This document shows positions 16,967 through 26,600 of a DNA stretch of 64,000 nucleotides, piece after piece. The position numbers were made by a program, and so were the translations under genes. The stretch is from positions 1,488,001-1,552,000 of the forward strand of contig CP074573.1 of NCBI GenBank assembly GCA_018394295.1. Direction: 5' to 3'. Every line of letters begins with the position of its first letter. Positions within the stretch are counted from its first letter, which is position 1. Under the pieces are notes generated by a model. The model saw only the letters and a program-made list of their open reading frames with translations, did no database searches and was not told where the DNA came from. Source of the DNA: Mycoplasmatota bacterium. GTDB lineage: Bacteria; Bacillota_I; Bacilli_A; Haloplasmatales; Haloplasmataceae.

Positions 16967-18850
16967 TTAATATTTAGCATCACTTGGCATTCTCCAATCA
17001 CTTCGTGGAGATAAAGAGATATCTAATATTTTCGGGCCATCTGGTAATGTAGAACGTTTAAATTGTTGACTAAAAAATCTTTGATAGAAAGTTTTAATAT
17101 ATTTTTGTCTATCATCCTTAGTTAATTGATCTTCAAATGTTTTTTCAAGTAAATAATCTATCCGTTTTTCATCATCACCACAGAAGAGCATACGGTATAA
17201 AATAAAATCATTTATTTCATATTTTCCAATAATTGCTTCTGTTTTTTGATCTAAACCAGTTAATTCTGGAGAGATTGGTGTTTCTAATATATCAAGCAAT
17301 GTTTTATACAACAATTCATTGTCTTTATGCTCATATAAAGCAAAGCATTGAACCATAAATTTTATTAAAGTTTTTGGTAATCCACTATTAATACTATAAT
17401 TGGACATGTGATCCCCATTATATGTACACCAACCTAGTGCTAACTCTGACATATCACCAGTCCCCAAAACAAATCCATTCAACTGATTCGCTTTGTTAAA
17501 TAAAAGACTTGTTCTTGTTCTTGCTTGTGTATTTTCATAAGTAATATCAGTGGTCTTTGCATTATGATGCATCATATTAAATTGTTCTAACACAGAGTTT
17601 TTAATATCTATTCGTTCACATTCAATATTTAAAGCTTTCGCTAAATTTATCGCATTATTCAAGGTTCTATCCCCAGTACCTAATCCAGGCATTGTAATGG
17701 TTTTAATTCCTTTTTTATCTCTATTTAAATATTCAAAGGTTTTATTTAAAACTAAAAACGCTAAGGTAGAATCTAGTCCACCTGATAAACCTAATAGAAC
17801 CGTTTCAGCATTAATATGGGTGATTCTTTTCGCTAATCCGGCCACTTGTATCGCTAAAATTTTTCTGAATGCACTTTCATGATTAGTAGTTGGTATAAAT
17901 GGGGTCTTTGAGAATGGTTTTATAAACTGATAATTTGAATCATCGAAATTACAGTTAGTATTAACCGTTGAAAAATTATTTATATAAATTCTTAAAGATT
18001 CGCGATTTGTCGCATTTTTTCTTTTCAAATATTTCAAAAAACCTAAATCAATATCCCCTAATAATACTGTACTATCATTATTTAATAATTTTGTTTCAGC
18101 TTTAATTTTACCGTTTTCTAAAATCAAACAATGATTTGAAAAAACCGTATCCTGAGAAGATTCATATCGACCAGATGAAGCATATACATAGGCACAATTA
18201 TTCCTTTTTGAAAAACTTTTAATCATATAACGTCTTACTTCATCTTTATCTAATACTTCATTACTAGCTGACACATTAAAAATAATTTCAGCTCCACTAA
18301 TTGTTTGATAAGAAGCAGGTGGAATAGGTGCCCACATATCCTCACATACTTCAATACCAAATTTAATATCTTTACTTTTCTCATGGAATAATTGTGATCC
18401 AAATGTGGTATCAAAATCTTCAACATAAATGACTTGATTATTTAGTACGGTTCCATGAGCAAAATAACGTGTTTCATAAAATTCATCACGATTTGGTAAA
18501 TACATTTTCGGAATGATTCCTAGTACATTATTTTCTTGAATTACATAAGCACAATTAAATATATCGTTTTTATAAATATATAAAGCACCAAATATAATGA
18601 TTCCTTTAAAAGTATTATGTTTTAATAAATGGCGTATCGCTTTATTATTCTCCTCTATTAAATAGCTTTGAAAAAATAAATCTCCACAAGTATAACCTGT
18701 TACAGCTAATTCTGGAAAAACAATAAAATGAGGATTGTCATTTTTGATTTTATCTATTTCTTCCAAAAATTGTTCAATGTTATACATTGGCTTTCCTACC
18801 TCTAATTTAGGAGCAATCGTAGCCACTTTTACAAAATTATTATTTCTCAT
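16967..18850 (-). CDS. nadE: glutamine-dependent NAD+ synthetase
   Basis: Amidates deamido-NAD to NAD using glutamine. The 627 residues comprise an N-terminal nitrilase-type glutaminase (catalytic Glu in VFPELAVTGY, Lys in IPKMYLPN, Cys in FGIEVCEDMWAP) and a C-terminal ATP-pyrophosphatase domain with the P-loop LGLSGGLDST near residue 353. Length and domain order match the long glutamine-dependent class; B. subtilis has the short ammonia-dependent form. ATG follows GAGGTGAAAAAGT and overlaps the nadD stop by 4 nt. Last gene of the nad operon. Confidence 0.96.
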   Translation of the reverse strand: MRNNNFVKVATIAPKLEVGKPMYNIEQFLEEIDKIKNDNPHFIVFPELAVTGYTCGDLFFQSYLIEENNKAIRHLLKHNTFKGIIIFGALYIYKNDIFNCAYVIQENNVLGIIPKMYLPNRDEFYETRYFAHGTVLNNQVIYVEDFDTTFGSQLFHEKSKDIKFGIEVCEDMWAPIPPASYQTISGAEIIFNVSASNEVLDKDEVRRYMIKSFSKRNNCAYVYASSGRYESSQDTVFSNHCLILENGKIKAETKLLNNDSTVLLGDIDLGFLKYLKRKNATNRESLRIYINNFSTVNTNCNFDDSNYQFIKPFSKTPFIPTTNHESAFRKILAIQVAGLAKRITHINAETVLLGLSGGLDSTLAFLVLNKTFEYLNRDKKGIKTITMPGLGTGDRTLNNAINLAKALNIECERIDIKNSVLEQFNMMHHNAKTTDITYENTQARTRTSLLFNKANQLNGFVLGTGDMSELALGWCTYNGDHMSNYSINSGLPKTLIKFMVQCFALYEHKDNELLYKTLLDILETPISPELTGLDQKTEAIIGKYEINDFILYRMLFCGDDEKRIDYLLEKTFEDQLTKDDRQKYIKTFYQRFFSQQFKRSTLPDGPKILDISLSPRSDWRMPSDAKY

Positions 18851-19434
18851 ACTTTTTCACCTCTTGTGTAAAGTTGATGTTTATAAATATAATCATTTAT
18901 TTCATTTAAAACCACCGCATCACTAGTTAAATTGCGATATTGTGATGATGATAGGTTCATCTGTTTGAAGTCATTTTCAATGATAAAACTATTTTTGAAT
19001 TTATTAAGTCCATCATTTCTTTCAAAAATGTCTTTTATATCTAAACCATCACGATTTAGTACAATAAATTTAAAAGAAGATAATAAAGTCTGATAATTTA
19101 TCCATTTAGTGATCGATAATAAATTATCAGCACCTATCACATAAAATAAGGGTTCATCTTTAAAGATAGATTGAAAATGATTTAACGTTTGTATGGTTCC
19201 CTCAAAATTTTCTTTATTCTCATATTCCGATACAACTGTATTATTTAATTTACTTGCTAATATTTGGAGCATTTGGTATCGATAGATAAAAGGTATTAAA
19301 TTAGCTTTGTTGTAGTTATTACCAACAGGTATAAAAATAAAACGATGTGGCTGGTATTTATTAATTAAATATTTAGAGATTTCAAAATGAGCAATGGTTG
19401 GCGGATTAAAGCTACCACCATATAAAATAATCAT
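18847..19434 (-). CDS. nadD: nicotinate-nucleotide adenylyltransferase
   Basis: Transfers AMP to nicotinate mononucleotide to give deamido-NAD. The 195 residues show the nucleotidyltransferase signature GGSFNPPTIAHFEI at the N-terminus and an SSSQYR-type ISSTxxR motif near the C-terminus (LSSSQYRNL). ATG follows GGTGAATAG. It lies 10 nt after nadC and overlaps nadE by 4 nt, so it is translated as part of the nad operon. In B. subtilis nadD lies in a different operon with yqeK; there is no HD-domain yqeK here. Confidence 0.95.
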   Translation of the reverse strand: MIILYGGSFNPPTIAHFEISKYLINKYQPHRFIFIPVGNNYNKANLIPFIYRYQMLQILASKLNNTVVSEYENKENFEGTIQTLNHFQSIFKDEPLFYVIGADNLLSITKWINYQTLLSSFKFIVLNRDGLDIKDIFERNDGLNKFKNSFIIENDFKQMNLSSSQYRNLTSDAVVLNEINDYIYKHQLYTRGEKV

Positions 19435-19444
19435 CTATTCACCA

Positions 19445-20278
19445 TTATATTTTAAAACGCAAACTAATATCTAATGCACTATAAGAATGGGTAAGCGCAC
19501 CTACAGAAATAATATCAACACCACACTTAGCAACTTCTTCTACTCTATCTAATGTCATATTACCCGAAGCTTCCAATATGGCTTGATGTTGATTGATATT
19601 AACAGCTTCTATCATCAAATCTGTGCTCATATTATCTAACATTATTATATCTGCTTTTACTGCCAATGCTTCCTTTAACATCTCTAAATTTTCAACTTCA
19701 ACTTCAATTTTAGTTGTGTGAGATATTTTCTTTCGTAAACTCGTAACTGCTTCCTTAATTCCACCCTTGGCTTCAATATGATTATCTTTTATCATAACTG
19801 CATCTGATAAACTAAAACGATGGTTGTATCCTCCCCCTAATAATACCGCATCTTTTTCAAAAATCCGAAAATTAGGTGTTGTTTTTCTGGTATCAACAAT
19901 TTTAGCATCTGTCCCTTTTACTCTTTCAACAAATTGACGGGTTAATGTTGCTACACCAGACATTCTTTGCATAATGTTTAGTGCAAGTCTTTCACCCTTT
20001 AATATTGATTTTGTCTTTCCTTCAATTTCAAGAATAATGTCACCTTTATTAATATTAGTACCATCTTGAAAATGTTCTATAAATTGAATGGATGGATCAA
20101 TGTATAAAAAAACTTGTTTCAAATATTTTATTCCAGCGATAACACCTTTTTGTTTAGCGACAAAATAACCTTTTGATACGTTGTTATCAGTAATTAAATA
20201 ATCTGTTGTCACATCTCCAGAAGGCATATCCTCAATCAGAGCTTGTTTTATCAATTGTTCAACTAATAATTCTTTCAT
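19445..20278 (-). CDS. nadC: nicotinate-nucleotide pyrophosphorylase (quinolinate PRTase)
   Basis: Converts quinolinate and PRPP to nicotinate mononucleotide, releasing CO2. The 277 residues match the family, with LNIMQRMSGVATLTRQF, DTRKTTPNFR and KDNHIEAKGG motifs in order and the C-terminal SVGALTHSYSALDISL. ATG follows AGGAGTTAATAATA. It lies 18 nt downstream of nadB. No truncation or missing key residue is seen. Confidence 0.97.
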   Translation of the reverse strand: MKELLVEQLIKQALIEDMPSGDVTTDYLITDNNVSKGYFVAKQKGVIAGIKYLKQVFLYIDPSIQFIEHFQDGTNINKGDIILEIEGKTKSILKGERLALNIMQRMSGVATLTRQFVERVKGTDAKIVDTRKTTPNFRIFEKDAVLLGGGYNHRFSLSDAVMIKDNHIEAKGGIKEAVTSLRKKISHTTKIEVEVENLEMLKEALAVKADIIMLDNMSTDLMIEAVNINQHQAILEASGNMTLDRVEEVAKCGVDIISVGALTHSYSALDISLRFKI

Positions 20279-20296
20279 TATTATTAACTCCTTTCT

Positions 20297-21793
20297 CTAA
20301 TTAATACGGTAATGACAGCCCACGCTTTCTTTTCTATCTAAAGCAGAGTAGATAATTAATGAAGCAACAGTTGCCATATTATGTACCTCATAATAAGTTT
20401 TACATATTATTTGATTTTTTTCTAAATTACTAATAATTTGGGCAATCTTTTCTTTCGCAAATACCAAATTCTTTTCTTTACGAACAATTCCCACATTACG
20501 TTCCATAATTTCTTTGATTTGATTTCTAATATCCTGATAATTAAAATAAGATATTTTAATGGTTTTTTCATCTTTCTTCATAATGGTCTTGTTATTTTCT
20601 ATCTCATTTATATTCTTAGCAATTCTTTCACCGAATACAACACATTCAAGTAATGAATTACTTGCTAGACGATTAGCGCCATGTACACCACTATCACAAC
20701 ATTCACCATTTGCATATAGATTATGAATGGTTGTCCGGCCATTTAAATCAACTGAAATTCCTCCAACTGAAAAATGCTCAACTGGTGCAACAGGTATATA
20801 ATCTTTTGTCATATCAATCCCATAATCTAGGCATTTTTGGTAAATAGTTGGAAATCTTTTTTTAATGAACTCAGCATCCAAATGGGTTACATCTAAATAA
20901 ACATGATCACTCCAAGTATCATACATTTCACGATAAATACTTTGAGAAACAACATCACGTGGTGCTAGTTCTAATAAATGATGGTATTTATGCATGAAAC
21001 GTTTTCCTTCAATATTTCGTATATACCCACCTTCACCACGAACTGCTTCAGAAATTAAAAATCTAGAACCAGTTGTTTTAATAAAGAAAGCCGTAGGATG
21101 AAACTGAATAAATTCCATATTGTTAATATTAGCACCAGCTCTATAAGCCATCGCAATTCCATCACCAGTAGCTACTGCAGGATTCGTACTATTTTTATAT
21201 ATTTCACCCAATCCTCCTGTACATAATGCTGTTGATGTTGAATATATATTAAAGTATTTATCATCTACTAACACAGAAACACCTAAACAGGTATTATTGT
21301 CTATGATTAAATCAATAGCCATAGTATTCTCTAATACTGTGATATTATCTTTATGAAGAACTAGGCTTATGAGTGCATTGATTATTTCTTTACCAGTAGC
21401 ATCTCCTCCTGCATGAAGGATTCTTCTTTCTGAGTGTCCACCTTCTCTTGTAAGCAATAGATTACCTTCATCATCTCGATCAAAATTAACACCATAGTGA
21501 ATTAACTTATTTAAATTATGACTTGATTCATAAACCAAAGTTTCTAATGCATCTCGATTATTCAAATAAGCCCCAGCTAACAATGTATCTTCAATATGTT
21601 TTTGATAAGCAATATCATCATTTTGTATTTCCCCAGCTATCCCTCCTTGAGCAAGAGAAGAATTACTAATACGAATTTCATCCTTAGATATTAATAAAAC
21701 CTTTTTTTCACTTGTCACATTTAACGCTGTATATATTCCTGCTAGTCCACTTCCGATTACAATTAAATCATAATATTCTTGGATATCAATCAT
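20297..21793 (-). CDS. nadB: L-aspartate oxidase
   Basis: FAD enzyme that oxidises L-aspartate to iminoaspartate, the first step of NAD synthesis. The 498 residues start with the dinucleotide-binding motif VIGSGLAGIYTAL, then SLAQGGIAGE, and carry the substrate region EGGHSERRILHAGGDATG and EFIQFHPTAF, plus PVAPVEHFSVGGI. The C-terminal helical domain is somewhat short (family about 510-540). ATG follows AAGGTGATAAA. It lies 9 nt after nadA, consistent with the NadA-NadB pair handing over unstable iminoaspartate. Confidence 0.96.
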   Translation of the reverse strand: MIDIQEYYDLIVIGSGLAGIYTALNVTSEKKVLLISKDEIRISNSSLAQGGIAGEIQNDDIAYQKHIEDTLLAGAYLNNRDALETLVYESSHNLNKLIHYGVNFDRDDEGNLLLTREGGHSERRILHAGGDATGKEIINALISLVLHKDNITVLENTMAIDLIIDNNTCLGVSVLVDDKYFNIYSTSTALCTGGLGEIYKNSTNPAVATGDGIAMAYRAGANINNMEFIQFHPTAFFIKTTGSRFLISEAVRGEGGYIRNIEGKRFMHKYHHLLELAPRDVVSQSIYREMYDTWSDHVYLDVTHLDAEFIKKRFPTIYQKCLDYGIDMTKDYIPVAPVEHFSVGGISVDLNGRTTIHNLYANGECCDSGVHGANRLASNSLLECVVFGERIAKNINEIENNKTIMKKDEKTIKISYFNYQDIRNQIKEIMERNVGIVRKEKNLVFAKEKIAQIISNLEKNQIICKTYYEVHNMATVASLIIYSALDRKESVGCHYRIN

Positions 21794-21802
21794 TTTATCA
21801 CC

Positions 21803-22720
21803 TTATCTATCTGTATATTCAAACATTTTTTCTAATGATTTTAATGCTTTATGTCGAATTGATTCTTCTACTTCTATTTTAGTTTCTTCATTTAATAACG
21901 CATAATACACATCTCTTAATGTAGTTAATTTCATATCGTAGCAAGCTAAATTCTCAGTTAATAAATAAAATTTCTTTCCAGGACAACTAAGTTCCATTTG
22001 ATGAATGATCCCTTTTTCTGTCCCAACGATAAATTCTTGACAGTCACTATTTTTAACATATTCCAGTAACCCTTTTGTACTTCCAACATAATCAGCCATT
22101 TTAACAATATCTAACTGACATTCAGGATGAACAATAAATTGAGCATTTGGATGCATTTTTTTCGCTTTTAGGACCTCTTCATTTGTTACATCATTATGAA
22201 TACAACAGAATCCTTTCCAAACATCCATATCTAACTCAAATTTTTCTTTTAAATAAGTTCCTAAATTCTTATCAGGTACATATAATAATTTCTCACCTTT
22301 ATAATGTGAAATGACTTTTTCAGAATTACTACTTGTCACACATACATCACTCAATGCCTTAACTTTCGCAGTAGAGTTAACATAACATACCACTTTGACA
22401 TCAGGGTTTTCTTCCTTATATTTTTTCAAACGTAAATCAGTGACCATCTCAGCCATAGGACAACCTGCTTCTTTAACAGGAAGAAGAACCATTTTATCTG
22501 GCGATAAGATTTTAGCTGTCTCAGCCATAAAATGAACACCACAAAAAACTATAATATCAGCATCTGTTTCCGCAGCAATTCGACTTAAGGCTAATGAATC
22601 GCCTAAATAATCAGCAATATCTTGAACTTCAGATCTTTGATAATAATGTGCTAATATAACAGCATTTTTCTCTTTTTTTAATCTATTAATTTCACTGACG
22701 TAATCAATTTGATTATTCAT
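21803..22720 (-). CDS. nadA: quinolinate synthase
   Basis: Condenses iminoaspartate with dihydroxyacetone phosphate to quinolinate and needs a [4Fe-4S] cluster. At 305 residues it is of the compact NadA type. Likely cluster cysteines lie in VFCGVHFMAE or KEAGCPMAE, in FCCIHNDV, and in ELSCPGKKFY; the usual AHYYQRSEVQDIADYLGDS and HPECQLDIV motifs are present. ATG follows TGGAGGAATTTGA. First gene of the nad operon, preceded by a candidate promoter. Confidence 0.97.
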   Translation of the reverse strand: MNNQIDYVSEINRLKKEKNAVILAHYYQRSEVQDIADYLGDSLALSRIAAETDADIIVFCGVHFMAETAKILSPDKMVLLPVKEAGCPMAEMVTDLRLKKYKEENPDVKVVCYVNSTAKVKALSDVCVTSSNSEKVISHYKGEKLLYVPDKNLGTYLKEKFELDMDVWKGFCCIHNDVTNEEVLKAKKMHPNAQFIVHPECQLDIVKMADYVGSTKGLLEYVKNSDCQEFIVGTEKGIIHQMELSCPGKKFYLLTENLACYDMKLTTLRDVYYALLNEETKIEVEESIRHKALKSLEKMFEYTDR

Positions 22721-22754
22721 TCAAATTCCTCCATTTTTTCTTTGTACCATTATG

Positions 22755-22783
22755 ATTATAACACAAAAATAATAAGAAGGTAA
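22755..22783 (-). promoter_or_regulatory. candidate promoter of the nad operon
   Basis: A consensus TATAAT (22755-22760, minus strand) with a weak -35 TTACCT 17 nt upstream. I see no clear repressor palindrome here, so control by an NAD-responsive regulator is not demonstrated. Confidence 0.55.
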
Positions 22784-22803
22784 TACCATTTATAAAAGAA
22801 AAA

Positions 22804-22826
22804 GACACATGATTTTCACATGTGCC
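22804..22826 (-). terminator. terminator after nupQ
   Basis: Stem CACATG/CATGTG with a U-rich tail on the minus strand, between nupQ and the nad promoter. Confidence 0.75.
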
Positions 22827-22844
22827 TATAAGTTTCTCTTTATA

Positions 22845-23819
22845 TTAACGTTTACCTGTATCATATGGTTCTCCAAGCGCTTTTGGAGCATTAGAATTTC
22901 TAGAAAAAACTAGTAAGGCAATAATTGTAGCGATAAATGGAATTATGTTGAAAGCTTCTCTTGGTAATTGAAGTGATTTAATGGTTTCATTAACTTGAGA
23001 GAATGTAGCAAGTGTAGACATACCACCAAAGAATAATGTCGCACCTAATACATTAAATGGTCTCCATTTTCCAAATATTAGAGAAGCTAACGCTAAGAAT
23101 CCTAATCCATTAACTAGTCCATTAAATTCTAATGGATAAGTTAAAACAAAGATAGCCCCACCAATTCCAGCAAGAACTCCGGAAATAAACACCGCTTGAT
23201 AACGCATTCTAACGACATTAACTCCCATAGAATCAGCAGCGTGAGGATTTTCTCCACATGCTCGTAATCTTAATCCATAAGAAGTTTTAAATATAATGAA
23301 CCAAGCTAATATTACAATTAGTAACACAAAATAGATTGACAAGTTCACTGAAGTGAAGAATAATTCACCTATAAAAGGAATCTTACTTAGTAAAGGAATA
23401 CCATTATCATATCTTTTTAGTCCTACTGGTAAAGTAATATTTTGTGTACCAATCAGTCCTTCAGCTAGAAATAGAGTGATAGCTGGAGCAAGAAGATTAA
23501 TTGCTGTCCCAGAAATAACTTGGTCAGCTTTCAAAGAGACAGATGCATACGCATGAAGTAAAGAAAATAATCCTCCTACTAGAGCGGCTAATAAAATACT
23601 GACCCACACCATGTATTGTGGCATTACTCCTAAAACTGAAACCATGGATTTAACAAATATCGCAGAGGTAAAGGTTCCTACTACCATCAATCCTTCTAAC
23701 CCGATATTAACAACCCCACTTCGTTCAGAGAACAATCCACCAGTTGCAGTAATTAAAATAGGTGCAGTAAAACCTAAGATATAGGGCATTATTTCTTGTA
23801 TAAAATGATAGAATTCCAT
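22845..23819 (-). CDS. nupQ: nucleoside ABC importer, permease 2
   Basis: A 324-residue integral membrane subunit of the BPD_transp_2 family, with eight or more hydrophobic segments and the family motif ATGGLFSERSGVVNIGLEGLM near the N-terminus and GENPHAADSMGVNV (coupling region). It pairs with NupP to form the membrane channel of a nucleoside importer; B. subtilis NupNOPQ imports guanosine, and the substrate here is inferred. It overlaps the upstream permease stop (TAATG). Confidence 0.93.
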   Translation of the reverse strand: MEFYHFIQEIMPYILGFTAPILITATGGLFSERSGVVNIGLEGLMVVGTFTSAIFVKSMVSVLGVMPQYMVWVSILLAALVGGLFSLLHAYASVSLKADQVISGTAINLLAPAITLFLAEGLIGTQNITLPVGLKRYDNGIPLLSKIPFIGELFFTSVNLSIYFVLLIVILAWFIIFKTSYGLRLRACGENPHAADSMGVNVVRMRYQAVFISGVLAGIGGAIFVLTYPLEFNGLVNGLGFLALASLIFGKWRPFNVLGATLFFGGMSTLATFSQVNETIKSLQLPREAFNIIPFIATIIALLVFSRNSNAPKALGEPYDTGKR

Positions 23820-24973
23820 TATTTCACCTCTTTTTCTAATTCAATTGATTGATTACGATATCTTTTTGATAGTTTGTGTAAAAAAGAACGAATTAATAAT
23901 GAAGCTGCAGCAAAATAGATAATTAATGAAACTAATATATCAACAAACTGTTTTGGCATATTGTATAGGGCATTAATATAATCTCCACCATTTCTTAATA
24001 AACCAAATAAGCCAGCAGATAATAAAACACCAAAAGGAGTATTCAATCCTAATAAAGATACTGCAATTCCATCAAATCCTAAAGTAGGAAGAACACCGAT
24101 TTGAATATGGTCTACAAATCCAATATAATAACTAGCACCAGCTAAACCAGCGATACCACCGGAAATAACAAATGATAATAAAATATTTTTATTTACTTTC
24201 ATCCCTGCATACTTAGCTGCGTTATGATTAAAACCAACGGCTTTTAATTCATATCCAAAAGTTGTTCTTTCTAATATATACCATACTAAAATTGCACAAA
24301 TAATGGCTAAAAATAATGATAAATTAACAACGGATCCATCAAAAATTTTAGACATCCAATCAACTCTTAATGATGCATTGTATCCAACACGTTTTGATTC
24401 AGTATCAAAATTACTTAAAATATTCGTCCGTACTAAGTAATGAACAATCCAGACAGCACAATAATTCATCATGATACACACAACAACTTCATTGATTCGA
24501 TAAGAAGCTTTTAATATCCCTGGAACTAATGCCCATAGAGCACCACCCAAAATTGCAACTAATATACAAATTGTCATTAATAATGGTTTAGGTAGTGTAT
24601 GTAACTGTACACCAACAAACACTGCCAAAAATCCACCGAATAACATTTGTCCACTAACACCTATATTGAATAAACCTGTCTTAAATGCAAAAGCAACAGC
24701 AAGTCCTGTCAAAATTAAAGTAGTAATTCTTAACAAAGTATCGCCCAAACGAGACAAATCACCTTGAAATAATCCACGGAAAATACTACCTTTTATAATG
24801 TCTATATAAACAGATATAGGATTTTCACCCATCATTATAATTAAAATAGCACCAATAAGAAAACCAACGATGACAGAAATAAATGGAGCTGCTGTATTTA
24901 CATGTCTTTCATCTTTGAAATAATTCGCAATGTAATAAGAAAATTTTTTCTTTTGTTTTACTTTATTCTCCAC
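23819..24973 (-). CDS. nupP: nucleoside ABC importer, permease 1
   Basis: A 384-residue BPD_transp_2 permease with a basic cytoplasmic N-terminus and about nine membrane segments, including LTGLAVAFAFKTGLFNIG and the coupling region KAVGFNHNAAKYAGM. It starts with GTG at 24973, 7 nt after GGAGGT, and overlaps the ATPase gene by 11 nt, which points to coupled translation. Partner of the permease encoded immediately downstream. Confidence 0.93.
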   Translation of the reverse strand: MENKVKQKKKFSYYIANYFKDERHVNTAAPFISVIVGFLIGAILIIMMGENPISVYIDIIKGSIFRGLFQGDLSRLGDTLLRITTLILTGLAVAFAFKTGLFNIGVSGQMLFGGFLAVFVGVQLHTLPKPLLMTICILVAILGGALWALVPGILKASYRINEVVVCIMMNYCAVWIVHYLVRTNILSNFDTESKRVGYNASLRVDWMSKIFDGSVVNLSLFLAIICAILVWYILERTTFGYELKAVGFNHNAAKYAGMKVNKNILLSFVISGGIAGLAGASYYIGFVDHIQIGVLPTLGFDGIAVSLLGLNTPFGVLLSAGLFGLLRNGGDYINALYNMPKQFVDILVSLIIYFAAASLLIRSFLHKLSKRYRNQSIELEKEVK

Positions 24974-26489
24974 TTTGTTTACCTCCAGACATTAGTAAAC
25001 CAATTTGATTTTCATTCGTGTTTTTAGCATCCAGTATATCAACAATCTCACCTTCATACATAACTGCTATACGATCACTAATATTCAGGATTTCATCAAG
25101 TTCTAAAGAAACTAATAACACAGCATCATTTTTATCTCTTGCTTGAATTAATTCTTTATGAATAAACTCAACTGCACCTGCATCAAGACCACGTGTAGGT
25201 TGGGTTGCAACAAGCAATTTAGGATTACGGGAGATTTCCCTACCAACTATCGCTTTTTGTTGATTTCCTCCAGACATCGACCTTGTTATTGTCTCACTAC
25301 CTTTTCCACTTCTAACATCAAATCGATCAATTAAATTCAGTGCATTTTTTCTAATCGAACCTCTTTGCAACACACCGTTTTTACTAAATTTATTTGTATA
25401 ATATTCTTGTAATATAAAGTTATCTTCTAAAGAATACTCAAGAACTAGCCCGTGTTTATGACGATCCTCAGGAATATGTCCAATCCCTAATTCAGTTCTT
25501 TTTCTAATAGGAAACCCAGTAATATCTTGACGATTAAAAATAATATGTCCTGCTGTTGGTTTCCTTAGTCCAGTTAATAACTGAACAAATTCACTTTGTC
25601 CATTCCCTTCGATACCAGCAATCCCTAATATCTCTCCCTCATGGACGGTGAGATTATCAACATGCAATTTATTTTTATTTTTTTCTTCATCAAATAGGGT
25701 TAAATTATTAATTGCTAAAATTGCTTTTCCTTTCTTTTTATCAGCTTTGTCTACCTTAAAGCTAATGTCTCGTCCAACCATCATTTTCGCTAATTCTTGC
25801 TCATTTACTTCATTAACATTAACTGTATCTATATATTTTCCTTTACGTAATATTGTACAACGATCTGCTACCTTTTTAATTTCCTTTAATTTATGAGTTA
25901 TTAAGATAATGGATTTTCCTTCTTTAGAGAAATTTTTCATAATGTCCATCAATTCATCGATTTCTTGTGGTGTTAAAACAGCTGTAGGTTCATCAAATAT
26001 TAATATTTCTGCATCACGATATAACATTTTTAATATTTCAACACGTTGTTGCATCCCTACTGTAATATCTTCAATTAAAGCATTAGGATCAACTTTCAAA
26101 TTATATAAATTTGATAATTCTTGTACTTTTTCAGTTGCTTGTTCTAAGTTAATTCTACCAAAAGTTTTTTTAGGTTCATCGCCTAAAACGATATTTTGAG
26201 TAACTGAAAAATTGTGGACTAATTTAAAATGTTGATGAACCATACCAATTTTTAAATCATTTGCTACATTAGGATCAGTTATCCTTACTTCTTTCCCTCG
26301 TACTTTTATTACTCCATTATCAGGTTGATATAAACCAAATAAAATACTCATTAATGTTGATTTACCTGCTCCATTTTCTCCTAATAAAGCATGTATTTCC
26401 CCTTTTTTCAACTTAAGAGTAACATTATCATTTGCTAATATACCAGGAAACTGTTTTGTTATATTTAACATCTCAATGACGTATTCCAT
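24963..26489 (-). CDS. nupO: nucleoside ABC importer, ATPase with two ABC domains
   Basis: A 508-residue double ATPase of the sugar/nucleoside (CUT2-like) type. Domain 1 has Walker A GENGAGKST, signature-like TVGMQQRVEI and Walker B LIFDEPTAVL. Domain 2 has the degenerate P-loop GIEGNGQSE and signature SMSGGNQQKAIVGRE, both normal for this family. ATG follows AGAGTGATGTGA. A terminator-like hairpin separates it from the lipoprotein gene upstream, so it is probably made in smaller amount than the binding protein. Confidence 0.95.
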   Translation of the reverse strand: MEYVIEMLNITKQFPGILANDNVTLKLKKGEIHALLGENGAGKSTLMSILFGLYQPDNGVIKVRGKEVRITDPNVANDLKIGMVHQHFKLVHNFSVTQNIVLGDEPKKTFGRINLEQATEKVQELSNLYNLKVDPNALIEDITVGMQQRVEILKMLYRDAEILIFDEPTAVLTPQEIDELMDIMKNFSKEGKSIILITHKLKEIKKVADRCTILRKGKYIDTVNVNEVNEQELAKMMVGRDISFKVDKADKKKGKAILAINNLTLFDEEKNKNKLHVDNLTVHEGEILGIAGIEGNGQSEFVQLLTGLRKPTAGHIIFNRQDITGFPIRKRTELGIGHIPEDRHKHGLVLEYSLEDNFILQEYYTNKFSKNGVLQRGSIRKNALNLIDRFDVRSGKGSETITRSMSGGNQQKAIVGREISRNPKLLVATQPTRGLDAGAVEFIHKELIQARDKNDAVLLVSLELDEILNISDRIAVMYEGEIVDILDAKNTNENQIGLLMSGGKQSGE

Positions 26490-26559
26490 TCACATCACTC
26501 TTTCTTTATGATATTCATTATATTATTAGATAGAGGTTATAATTAAAAACTGTTTATAA

Positions 26560-26588
26560 AAGAAAAGGCTGCTAACAAAGTTAGCAGC
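26560..26588 (-). terminator. attenuating terminator between bmpA and ATPase gene
   Basis: A perfect 9-bp GC-rich stem GCTGCTAAC/GTTAGCAGC with an AAA loop and a U-rich tail. It lies inside the transport operon, where it would lower ATPase and permease synthesis relative to the lipoprotein. Confidence 0.75.
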
Positions 26589-26600
26589 GCTATATAATTG

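Noticed and set aside
25648-26199. Plus-strand open frames inside the ABC ATPase gene
   Set aside because: Antisense shadows; composition follows the coding strand of the ATPase.
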